Below, piece by piece: positions 1 through 6,178 of a DNA stretch of 9,300 nucleotides (within the stretch, counting starts at the first letter, position 1; each line of letters opens with the position of its first letter). The position numbers were made by a program, and so were the translations under genes. The DNA lies in the NCBI GenBank assembly GCA_946482045.1, contig CAMLPZ010000163.1:1-9300 (forward strand), given 5' to 3'. This DNA is from an uncultured Asticcacaulis sp. (lineage in GTDB: Bacteria; Pseudomonadota; Alphaproteobacteria; Caulobacterales; Caulobacteraceae). The notes beneath the pieces are model-generated. The model was given only the letters and a program-made list of their open reading frames with translations. It was not told the origin of the DNA and searched no databases.

Positions 1-742
1 TCTGGAGTGCCGAGACCAGGTCTCCGCCACTGCCCAGGCTGGCGCCCATGGTGACGCCGAACAGAACGGCATAGATGACGATCATGGCGATGATCAGGAC
101 AATGCCAAGCAGGAAATAGCCAAAAAACAGTGTCCAGCCGGCGCCCTTCGTCAGTTTCAGGCTGCCGAAGATATTGATCTTCTTCTCATCATAACTTTGC
201 ACCAGCACAAGCGACCAACGGCTTATGATATAGAAGAAGGCCAAGATCGCTGCGATCACAACGAAAATCATGGCAATGCCACCTGCCTCGCCGAGGGAAA
301 CGGTCGCGGCGCCAAGTATGCCGATCACAATGGCAAACAGGATATAGAAGACCATCAGGGCCAGGAAATACAGTATCGTCACGACGACCTGCCGGATTTC
401 ATCGCCGCCAAATTTCATGAAGCCAAAGCCGCCCTCGCTGGGGCGCAACTGGCTACGGAAAACGGCGCACTGGATAATGGCGGCGGACAGCAGGCCGATA
501 ACCATTGCCAGGAGCCAACCGGGCGCCATTGCCCCAAGTTGTCCAAAGACTTGCGATGGATCCGTTGCTGGCGTCTCGCTCTGGGCCTGAAGCGCCATGA
601 TCGCCGGCCCGGCCATGGCGACCATCAGCACGGAAGCCAACAGGCCGAATACCATGGCAGCGACGCCCCACAGAAGAACCGCCACTGGATTCTTCTTAAT
701 AATATCGAAGCCTGCAAAGGCAAAATCGATCGACAGTTTCAT
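1..742 (-). CDS. Multi-pass inner-membrane protein of unknown function, C-terminus cut by the window edge
   Basis: My translation of the minus strand from the ATG at 742 stays open to the left edge, giving 247 residues with no stop. The start is well supported by an AAAGGAGGGG ribosome binding site six bases upstream. The protein begins MKLSIDFAFAGFDIIKKNP and has about five hydrophobic segments, near residues 20-45, 72-96, 117-147, 154-175 and 203-232. Short charged loops separate them, including one with RSQLRPSEGG (about 96-105) and one with SYDEKKIN (about 183-190). I see no catalytic motif. The layout recalls the broad class of bacterial membrane proteins resembling the membrane domain of glycerophosphodiester phosphodiesterases or the YciC family, but I cannot place it. 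It follows the SPFH lipoprotein gene on the same strand, 72 bases apart, with a weak terminator-like hairpin between. Hand count of 181-240 gives about 43% G+C, lower than most of the window. That it is a gene is clear; its function is unknown. Confidence 0.85.
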   Translation of the reverse strand, partial: MKLSIDFAFAGFDIIKKNPVAVLLWGVAAMVFGLLASVLMVAMAGPAIMALQAQSETPATDPSQVFGQLGAMAPGWLLAMVIGLLSAAIIQCAVFRSQLRPSEGGFGFMKFGGDEIRQVVVTILYFLALMVFYILFAIVIGILGAATVSLGEAGGIAMIFVVIAAILAFFYIISRWSLVLVQSYDEKKINIFGSLKLTKGAGWTLFFGYFLLGIVLIIAMIVIYAVLFGVTMGASLGSGGDLVSALQ

Positions 743-746
743 AAGT

Positions 747-756
747 CCCCTCCTTT
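747..756 (-). promoter_or_regulatory. Strong ribosome binding site of the left-edge membrane protein
   Basis: On the minus strand this reads AAAGGAGGGG. Its GGAGG core is six bases from the ATG at 742, close to ideal anti-16S complementarity. It fixes the start of a gene that would otherwise be hard to call because it lacks a stop in the window. Confidence 0.85.
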
Positions 757-777
757 AAGTTTAAGGGAGATTATCGC

Positions 778-808
778 AAAAGGAGAGGGGCACAAGGCCC
801 CTCCTCCT
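778..808 (-). terminator. Weak intrinsic terminator or attenuator after the SPFH gene
   Basis: On the minus strand GAGGGGC (803-797) pairs perfectly with GCCCCTC (791-785) around a CTTGT loop. The stem extends by AGGA/TCCT if one base (804) is bulged out. It is followed by a short run of T (TCCTTTTGCG). It starts seven bases after the SPFH stop codon and ends 35 bases before the next start. The U-tract is short, so partial termination that lowers expression of the downstream membrane gene is as likely as a full stop. Confidence 0.5.
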
Positions 809-814
809 CTCGTA

Positions 815-1690
815 TTACCGGTTGCTGACGTCGATGAAGGGCACGGCACCGCCGGTGGTGGTCGGCAGTTTGCCGTCCCACTTTTCGATCGCGCGCAATT
901 GCACCACGCCCGGACTGGCCGAGATCGACTGAGCCAGCAGGCGGTTCGACTCAGCCTGGCCCCGCGCCTCTTCGATCTTGGCGTCGGCCTGGGCCTTGGC
1001 AACGGCGACCTGGGCCTGGGCGGCTGCGGCATCGGCGTCCGCCTTGGTCTTGGCCTGGATCGAGTCGAGGATGACCTGCGGATAGCGAATGGTGCCGATC
1101 CAGTCGAGCTGACTGATATTGACGCCCTGCGGCTCCCACTTGCGATTGACGCGGGCCAGCGCCTTCTGGATCACGGCCTGGCGGCCGCCACGATACAGGT
1201 ACTCAACACTGACCAGTTCGGTTTCAGCCGCGATCGCCGAGCGCACGTCGTTGCGGATCGGGCCTTCGAACATCTGGTCGAAGCTCAGGCGATAGCGCTT
1301 GTAAAGCGCTGGTGCCTTGGACGGATCGATACGCATGACCAACTGCACGTCAGCAGTCATCGGCAAGGCGTTGTTGTCCGAGAAGTTGATCTCCTCGTTT
1401 TCTGGCCCGCGCTCGTCCTGCTCACGCGTATAGGTATAGGTGCGCTGGATGGCCGGAAACTCGACGATGCGTTCGCCCACCAGGTTGACGTGCCAGCCCG
1501 ATGGCAGCGCCGCGGCATCGACCCCGGCATTCGGGCCAAGTGTGCGGATTTTCACGCCGACATTGCCGGGCTGGATGGTCTGCCCGCACGATACCAGACT
1601 GATACCAGCGATAAGCAGCACGCCAGCGATGGCGCCGATGCTGCCGAGCTTGGCGGGAAAGCGAAACGGCATTTTCAGATTGTTATTCAT
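815..1690 (-). CDS. SPFH/band 7 (prohibitin-like) lipoprotein
   Basis: A 291-residue protein. Residues 16-34 are hydrophobic and end in LVSC, a good lipobox with the lipidated cysteine at about 35. An SPFH/band 7 domain follows (about 38-235), beginning QTIQPGNVGVKI and including the typical strand NALPMTADVQLVMRIDP. Residues about 218-255 are rich in A, E, K and Q, and the pattern (KTKADADAAAAQAQVAVAKA) is the coiled coil that drives ring or oligomer assembly in this family. SPFH proteins scaffold membrane microdomains and often regulate proteases or transporters. Here the lipobox suggests that it faces the periplasm, attached by lipid rather than by a transmembrane helix; that is inference. 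The start at 1690 has an AGGGAC-type binding site at 1695-1700. A second ATG at 1672 would still keep the signal sequence. The next gene on this strand encodes a multi-pass membrane protein, a plausible partner. Confidence 0.9.
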   Translation of the reverse strand: MNNNLKMPFRFPAKLGSIGAIAGVLLIAGISLVSCGQTIQPGNVGVKIRTLGPNAGVDAAALPSGWHVNLVGERIVEFPAIQRTYTYTREQDERGPENEEINFSDNNALPMTADVQLVMRIDPSKAPALYKRYRLSFDQMFEGPIRNDVRSAIAAETELVSVEYLYRGGRQAVIQKALARVNRKWEPQGVNISQLDWIGTIRYPQVILDSIQAKTKADADAAAAQAQVAVAKAQADAKIEEARGQAESNRLLAQSISASPGVVQLRAIEKWDGKLPTTTGGAVPFIDVSNR

Positions 1691-2011
1691 AGATGTCCCT
1701 CATGCGGACCGTTTGCGGCCCGCTCCTTCTTTGCGTTGCGATGGAAGATAACGCAGGAAGATGCGCGCTCTCTTAACGAGAGTGTCTTGAGGTCAGATTT
1801 CCGGAGGCTTGATCGCGTATAAAGCAAATATGGGCTGGAGCCGAGATTTCGACTGGGACGCCGCGCATTCTCTTGCGGCTATGCTCATTTCAACTAAACG
1901 ATCAGTATCTTTCTATTCAACATTCCCGTTGTAGCTCTTGGGAACGAAGATATAATACATGGATGCCTGATCCGCTTGAAGCGAAACCGGACAAAGGTAA
2001 CAAAGATGTGA
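1691..2011. other. 321-base intergenic region; probably holds the SPFH promoter, no convincing gene
   Basis: This stretch lies between the NADAR stop and the SPFH start and is visibly richer in A+T than the flanking genes. Open frames on either strand are at most about 30-35 codons and lack good ribosome binding sites. It contains the leader hairpin at 1704-1723 and a small 5-bp inverted repeat (CTCTC/GAGAG) at 1768-1782. A TATAAT hexamer at 1951-1956 points along the plus strand, where no gene follows. I could not identify a confident promoter for the SPFH gene or a terminator for the NADAR gene. Confidence 0.5.
1704..1723 (-). other. Leader hairpin just upstream of the SPFH ribosome binding site
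   Basis: On the minus strand GCGGGCC and GGTCCGC can pair over seven base pairs (one G-U) around a GCAAAC loop. The hairpin ends four bases before the likely binding site at 1695-1700. The G-U pair becomes an A-C mismatch in plus-strand RNA, so the fold favours the sense transcript of the SPFH gene. It could stabilise the mRNA or affect ribosome loading. It matches no known riboswitch that I recognise. Confidence 0.3.
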
Positions 2012-2449
2012 TCACACTCCCCTTAGTCCAGCGCGCACACGTTCCAGGATTTTGCCAAGGCGGTTCTCGCCGCTGCCGTCGGCGCCAATACCCCAGTAGT
2101 AGTCGCCGGGCGCCGCTTCGGCCAGCGGAGCGTCGCCTGTGGCCAGAAGTAGCTCAGCCAGCGCCTTGTGCGTTTCAAATTTTTTGCGCACGGCGGCCGC
2201 CATTACTTCGTCACGCACTATGTCCCAGTCCGTCCGGATGGCGATATTGCGCGTCCGGCCCAGCGCCTTGGCATCCTTAGGAGTCGAAGCCTTGGCGATC
2301 CGCTCGCGATAGGCGACATCATCGAACTTCTGCGCCTGGAAATAGTGCTCGACCGTCTTCCACCAGCGACCGTCCATTTCGACGCCATGCGGCGAGAAGT
2401 TGGAGAACTCGCCGTAAGGATCGGTCTGGGAATAGAAGTAGATCGTCAC
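2012..2449 (-). CDS. ybiA: NADAR/YbiA-family N-glycosidase
   Basis: A 145-residue soluble protein, about the usual length of stand-alone YbiA/NADAR proteins. It carries the family signatures in order: FYSQTDPYGEFSNFSP (residues 5-20), the VEHYFQAQKF motif (33-42) whose glutamate is the conserved presumed catalytic residue, RTDWDIVRDEVM (about 72-83), and DYYWGIGADGSGENRLGKIL near the end. I recall E. coli YbiA having the same blocks. E. coli YbiA cleaves the N-glycosidic bond of unstable phosphorylated riboflavin intermediates. Other NADAR proteins remove ADP-ribose from guanine in nucleic acids and can act as antitoxins. Sequence alone does not say which activity applies here. No DarT-like toxin gene is adjacent. 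The start is GTG at 2449; it overlaps the stop of the TPR gene as GTGA, so it is probably translated by coupling, and its own binding site is weak. Confidence 0.9.
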   Translation of the reverse strand: MTIYFYSQTDPYGEFSNFSPHGVEMDGRWWKTVEHYFQAQKFDDVAYRERIAKASTPKDAKALGRTRNIAIRTDWDIVRDEVMAAAVRKKFETHKALAELLLATGDAPLAEAAPGDYYWGIGADGSGENRLGKILERVRAGLRGV

Positions 2450-5400
2450 GCGGTCTTCGCGGCCGGTGCGGCGGGCGCAGGGGCACCTTTTTCACGGAAC
2501 CGTTTCTTCATGCCGGATACCCAGCCCGCGAAGCTGTCGGTCGCGGCGGCGGCGGCGGCAAAATCGCGGCCGGTCAGGTCACCGCCGTCGAGCGGCGCCA
2601 GGGCCACGCGCATGGCGTCGGGCGACGACGCCGTGCCGGCGAATTTGAGCCAGCGCTCGGACATTCGGGTCAGGCCCTTCTGGTCTTTCAGGAGGCTATA
2701 GGCGACCCCGGCACGGATCACCCTGCCCTCGTCACTGAGGCTCAGGGCCGCGTCCTTCTTGAACCGGTCGCCCAGCCGGCGTTCCAGGATGGCGGCGGCC
2801 CTCAGCCAATCCTGCTGCGCCCAATATATGTCCGCGCGGACGTCGTCGGCGTCGGGCGTTGAGTCCTTGCCCAGGACCTCCAGCGCTTCTTCCGGCTTGC
2901 CCAGTTGCAGCAGGGCTCGTGCCTCCAGCACCCGGCGTTCGGTGGCGATCGTCTTGGGCAGCAACGTCGTCCGCGTCTTCCACAAGGCCTGCAGCGCCTT
3001 TTCCGGCGCCCTGTTCATCAAATGAATGGCGGCCAGGTCGGCGGCCACGGCCGACTTGGCCACGCCGTCGAGGCGATTGTCGATCTGGTACTGCAAAAGC
3101 TCCGCCGCCTGACTGAGCAGGTCGACATCGACGAGCCGGCGCACGATCTTGCGCACCATCTGGTCGCCGTCGGTGCCGACGGGAGTCAGTTCGCGGAAAT
3201 CGTTGAACAGACCCAGCGCTTCGACCGGCTGCAAGCCGTCGGCCATGCCGCCCAGGAAGAGGTTACGGAACGACTGGTTGAGCGTGTCCTGGATCTGCAC
3301 CGCCTGTGGGTTGTTGCCGAACTGCTTGCCGGCGGTACGCAGAACCTGGAGCGCATCACGATAGCGGCCCTGGCTCAGATAGATTTGGCCCATGCTGCCG
3401 ATGACTTGGAGCTCGGTGCCGTCGCCGCGCCAGCGGAAACGAAGGGAGTCGAGCGTCTTAAGAGTCTCGTCGGCCCTGGCCTTGCCGAGTTCGTATTTCA
3501 ACCGGGCGGCATTCATCATGGCCGGCGCCGCGATGGCATCATCCGACGCGCGCGACACGGCCTCAAAGACGTTCAAGGCGCGGCGCTTGTCGCCCGACGC
3601 CTCGATGATCTGGCCATAGACCGCATAGGCGGCCAGTTTCTGCAATGGCGTGCCATCCTGATTGACGGCGTAGACGATCATCTTGTCGGCCGTCTTCAGG
3701 TCTTTCTGATGCTTCGACGCGTCAGCATAGGCGGCGCCGAACTTCATGCGCCATTCCACCGGAAACTGGTCCATGGCCTTGAGGCCGGCCTGGAAGTCCT
3801 TGACGGCGTCGGCGAAGTTGCCTGCCTTATATTCGGCATAGCCTTCCCACAGACGCGCCGCCGGATCGGCCGACAGTTGCGGTGAACTGAGGTCGGCCTT
3901 GGCGTCGGCGTAACGCCCGGTCAACATCTTGGCGGCGACGCGCAGCCCACGTACCTGCGGATCGTCGAGCGAGCGCGGATTCTGCCGCGTCAGCATGTTG
4001 AGCACGCCCTGGGCTTCGTAATGCATGCCCTGGCCGACCAGGAAGCGCGCCAGGGCCAGTCGCGCCGTGTTCGGACCGGCGGCCCCCAATTGCGCTTCAT
4101 CGGCCGCCGCCACCTGAAGCGCGCTGTAACGTGGCAGGAAGCCTTCCTCGGGCTTGGCCGACCAGTCCGGGTTCATCAGGCTGGCGAACAGGGCGTTCTT
4201 GTATTCGAGCTTGGAATCGTTTGGCTTGGCGTTGGGATCGAGCGGCGACAGGGTCAGGCCGTCGGGCCGCGAGATTTCAATCAGGTCGCCGTCGACCTTT
4301 ACCTTGACGTCGGGCGTCATGCGCTCGACGACCACACCCTGCGCCGTCGACGACAGGGTCGCCTCCAGGGTCTGGCGCGTGGCGGCCATGTTTTTCACGG
4401 GACCGCGCGCGGTAATCACCGCCATGCGGTCGCCGACGCTGGGGTCGCGGATCCAGGCGACGCGCGTGACGCCCGCCATGTTGACGTTGAGGCTGGGCAC
4501 GCCGGTCGAATCGTCGCGGATGATCGCGCCCTGCGATGCCTTGTTGTCCAGCGCCTTGCCGCCCAGCCGCACGCGCCAGGTCATGCCGTCGCTGTTGACC
4601 GAAAGGCTGCCGGTCGATGGCGCCTTGAGCCGCATGGCGGTGAAGCCGTCATTGCGCGTCCACTGCACGTCCTGAACGACGGCGCCGTCCTTCAGTTCGG
4701 CCGGCAGGCGCAGGTCGGCCTCGCCGTCGAAGACGATCCATACCGACTCGCCGCGCCGAAACACGGCCGAAGCCACCGGCCCTGGGAAGGCGAAGGCGAT
4801 GTCGCGCCCGCCCTCATTGCTCGCGACCTCGACTAGGACCTGGGGCGCGGGCTTGGCGGCTTCGGCGGCGGGCTTTTCGAGCTTCTTGGCGTCGGCGGCC
4901 AGAATGTCCTGGAGGCTGACGCTGACCGATCCGGTCTTCGCCTGTTTCGCCAGGTCCTGTTTCGACTTGTCCGGGTCGATCTGGACGAAGACGGCGCCGT
5001 CTGCCCGGCCAAAGCGCGTCTCATAGCCCTCGACCACCTTCAGCCACAGCTCGGTGGCGCGCGCATCGTTCTTGACGTTCACGCCGGCGATGCCGATCGG
5101 CGGATTGGCGCGCATGTCGCCGAGATCGGGCTTCAGGCTGCCCGGCAATCGGATGACGATCTGCCCGTCCTGGCGGCGAACCGACGCCTTTGAACCGACA
5201 CTGCCGTAGATTTCAATGCGTCCGGACTGGGCGTTGCGGCCGATGCGAATATCGACTTCGGCGCGCGGAGCGATATTGAGATTAAGCGGATCGCCGATGG
5301 CGAGGCCGGCGAGACTGAAACTGGCGGCCGCCACCAGGGCCGCCGTCGCTCCCAGCGCCCGGCCAAGCGACATCGGTGTCGAGGTGGCGGATGACTTCAG

Positions 5401-5478
5401 CTTTCCGCGCGTAGCCTCCAGTCCCCCGGTTTCGGGAGCTAGGCCGTCCAAAGAGGGTTTGCGGGCACGGTTCATCAC
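2446..5478 (-). CDS. Large secreted or membrane-anchored TPR-repeat protein, probably flagellum-associated
   Basis: About 1010 residues. The frame opens with GTG at 5478 followed at once by ATG at 5475; neither has a good binding site, so the start is uncertain. A positively charged N-terminal tail (about 1-40) precedes a hydrophobic segment (about 41-62, ending near GLAIGD), which would act as a signal peptide or anchor. Residues about 63-430 are rich in beta-type sequence, with repeated modules resembling AMIN-like envelope domains (for example RIEIYGSVGSKASV and TAMRLKAPSTGSLSV). An alanine/lysine/proline linker lies at about 195-215. From about 465 to 960 the sequence is helical, with TPR-like hairpins (for example EGYAEYKAGNFADAVKDF near 545-562, GQIYLSQGRYRDALQVL near 697-713 and EARALLQLGKPEEALEVL near 852-869). 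The tail is alanine/proline rich. I recall similar TPR proteins near FliM and MotE-like genes in alphaproteobacteria, which suggests a periplasmic flagellar role; that link is inference. Confidence 0.85.
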   Translation of the reverse strand: MMNRARKPSLDGLAPETGGLEATRGKLKSSATSTPMSLGRALGATAALVAAASFSLAGLAIGDPLNLNIAPRAEVDIRIGRNAQSGRIEIYGSVGSKASVRRQDGQIVIRLPGSLKPDLGDMRANPPIGIAGVNVKNDARATELWLKVVEGYETRFGRADGAVFVQIDPDKSKQDLAKQAKTGSVSVSLQDILAADAKKLEKPAAEAAKPAPQVLVEVASNEGGRDIAFAFPGPVASAVFRRGESVWIVFDGEADLRLPAELKDGAVVQDVQWTRNDGFTAMRLKAPSTGSLSVNSDGMTWRVRLGGKALDNKASQGAIIRDDSTGVPSLNVNMAGVTRVAWIRDPSVGDRMAVITARGPVKNMAATRQTLEATLSSTAQGVVVERMTPDVKVKVDGDLIEISRPDGLTLSPLDPNAKPNDSKLEYKNALFASLMNPDWSAKPEEGFLPRYSALQVAAADEAQLGAAGPNTARLALARFLVGQGMHYEAQGVLNMLTRQNPRSLDDPQVRGLRVAAKMLTGRYADAKADLSSPQLSADPAARLWEGYAEYKAGNFADAVKDFQAGLKAMDQFPVEWRMKFGAAYADASKHQKDLKTADKMIVYAVNQDGTPLQKLAAYAVYGQIIEASGDKRRALNVFEAVSRASDDAIAAPAMMNAARLKYELGKARADETLKTLDSLRFRWRGDGTELQVIGSMGQIYLSQGRYRDALQVLRTAGKQFGNNPQAVQIQDTLNQSFRNLFLGGMADGLQPVEALGLFNDFRELTPVGTDGDQMVRKIVRRLVDVDLLSQAAELLQYQIDNRLDGVAKSAVAADLAAIHLMNRAPEKALQALWKTRTTLLPKTIATERRVLEARALLQLGKPEEALEVLGKDSTPDADDVRADIYWAQQDWLRAAAILERRLGDRFKKDAALSLSDEGRVIRAGVAYSLLKDQKGLTRMSERWLKFAGTASSPDAMRVALAPLDGGDLTGRDFAAAAAATDSFAGWVSGMKKRFREKGAPAPAAPAAKTA

Positions 5479-5630
5479 CGCCGAACATGCCTAATTGGCG
5501 TTTAATGTAAGTTAATGAACTGCATAAAATCCAGGTTCGACACTGTTCAGCAATTGCTCAGACCGCGCTCATGCCGCTCACCCGGCGTCACGATAGGAAT
5601 CAGGCCTCATCAATACTGGAGGCAATGATA
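5479..5630. promoter_or_regulatory. Divergent promoter region between the TPR gene and the small membrane-protein gene
   Basis: This 152-base gap separates two divergently read genes, so it should carry a promoter for each. A candidate minus-strand promoter is TTGCTG (5553-5548), a 17-base spacer, then ATTTTA (5530-5525). A 10-bp perfect palindrome AGCAATTGCT at 5549-5558 overlaps its -35 box and could be an operator. One GANTC site (the CcrM methylation target in Caulobacterales) lies at 5597-5601, which by chance alone is not remarkable. I see no sigma-54-type GG...GC promoter of the kind that drives many flagellar operons. Confidence 0.4.
5618..5622 (+). promoter_or_regulatory. Ribosome binding site that decides the start of the small membrane protein
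   Basis: A GGAGG sits eight bases before the ATG at 5631 and only two bases before the ATG at 5625. Spacing favours 5631. The frame is also open from an earlier ATG at 5571, but that has no binding site, and the extra 20 residues are polar and unlike a membrane-protein start. Confidence 0.75.
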
Positions 5631-6176
5631 ATGGAAAACGTACAAGGCGGGCGCGACCGCTGGAAAGTCGCCGTATGGGTGGCCGCATTCGGATTATGGC
5701 TGACGCCGCTGATCGCCATGCAGTTCACCAGGGAGATGGACTGGGATACGTTCGACTTTGCCGTGTTCGGCGCCATGCTGCTGAGCGTATGCGGCCTGCT
5801 CGAACTGGCGACGCGGATGTCACGCAGCCCGTTCTACCGGCTGGGTTTCGGCCTCGCTTTGGTCGCGGGCTTCGTCCTCATCTGGATGAACCTGGCGGTC
5901 GGCATTATCGGCTCGGAGGACAATCCGGCCAACCTGATGTATGCAGGCGTCCTAGGCGTAGGCGCGGCGGGCGCCATCCTGGCCCGGCTTAAGCCGCAGG
6001 GCATGGCCATCGCGCTCGTCGTCATGGCGATGGCGCAAGGCCTCGTCTCGGCGACCGCCGTCTTATCCGGCTATTTCACCGTACCACTGGACGCTGCCTT
6101 CATCGCCGTCTGGCTGCTCTCGGCCTGGCTGTTCCATACCGCCGCCCGTCGCGAGAAAATTGGGCCCACCGCCTGA
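5631..6176 (+). CDS. Small multi-pass membrane protein of unknown function
   Basis: With the start at 5631 the protein has 181 residues, beginning MENVQGGRDRWKVAVW. It has about six hydrophobic segments: KVAVWVAAFGLWLTPLIAM, FDFAVFGAMLLSVCGLLEL, RLGFGLALVAGFVLIWMNLA, LMYAGVLGVGAAGAILA, a long one beginning MAIALVVMAMAQGLVSA, and AAFIAVWLLSAWLF. A short conserved-looking loop, GIIGSEDNPANLMY, falls between the third and fourth. I have an impression of having seen this loop in uncharacterised alphaproteobacterial membrane proteins, but cannot name a family. The last residues are basic (AARREK), which suggests a cytoplasmic C-terminus. It is the only plus-strand gene in the window and is read divergently from the TPR gene. 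It ends two bases from the end of the convergent RTX gene. No enzyme motif or transporter signature is visible. Confidence 0.85.
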   Translation: MENVQGGRDRWKVAVWVAAFGLWLTPLIAMQFTREMDWDTFDFAVFGAMLLSVCGLLELATRMSRSPFYRLGFGLALVAGFVLIWMNLAVGIIGSEDNPANLMYAGVLGVGAAGAILARLKPQGMAIALVVMAMAQGLVSATAVLSGYFTVPLDAAFIAVWLLSAWLFHTAARREKIGPTA

Positions 6177-6178
6177 CG

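Noticed and set aside
752..768. Imperfect palindrome CCTT..AAGG overlapping the ribosome binding site of the left-edge gene
   Set aside because: Only four outer base pairs are solid and the rest is A/T with a mismatch, too weak to claim a switch that hides the binding site.
197..1822. A 541-codon open frame on the plus strand
   Set aside because: It runs antisense across both the left-edge membrane gene and the SPFH gene, has no ribosome binding site, and its translation is low-complexity H/R/D-rich with no domain. The minus-strand proteins have clear domains and membrane segments.
1830..1934. A 34-codon plus-strand open frame beginning MGWSRDFDWD
   Set aside because: It has no ribosome binding site and no recognisable similarity; it is expected by chance in a 321-base gap.
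1951..1956. A perfect TATAAT on the plus strand with a possible TTGTAG at 1929-1934
   Set aside because: No plus-strand gene follows it, the spacer is 16 bases, and the -35 match is poor; an A+T-rich gap will contain such hexamers by chance.
2012..2449. A DarT-NADAR type toxin-antitoxin pair
   Set aside because: Neither neighbour of the NADAR gene resembles a DarT ADP-ribosyltransferase; the upstream gene is a TPR envelope protein and the downstream one an SPFH lipoprotein.
2905..3885. A 326-codon open frame on the plus strand
   Set aside because: It is antisense to the TPR gene and explained by the high G+C codon pattern of that gene; the sequence is leucine/arginine/glycine-rich and unrecognisable.
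4021..4836. A 271-codon open frame on the plus strand
   Set aside because: It is antisense to the beta-rich half of the TPR protein, with no binding site and a biased H/R/G composition typical of shadow frames.
5571..5630. An upstream ATG giving a 201-residue version of the small membrane protein
   Set aside because: There is no ribosome binding site before 5571, while GGAGG is ideally spaced for the ATG at 5631.
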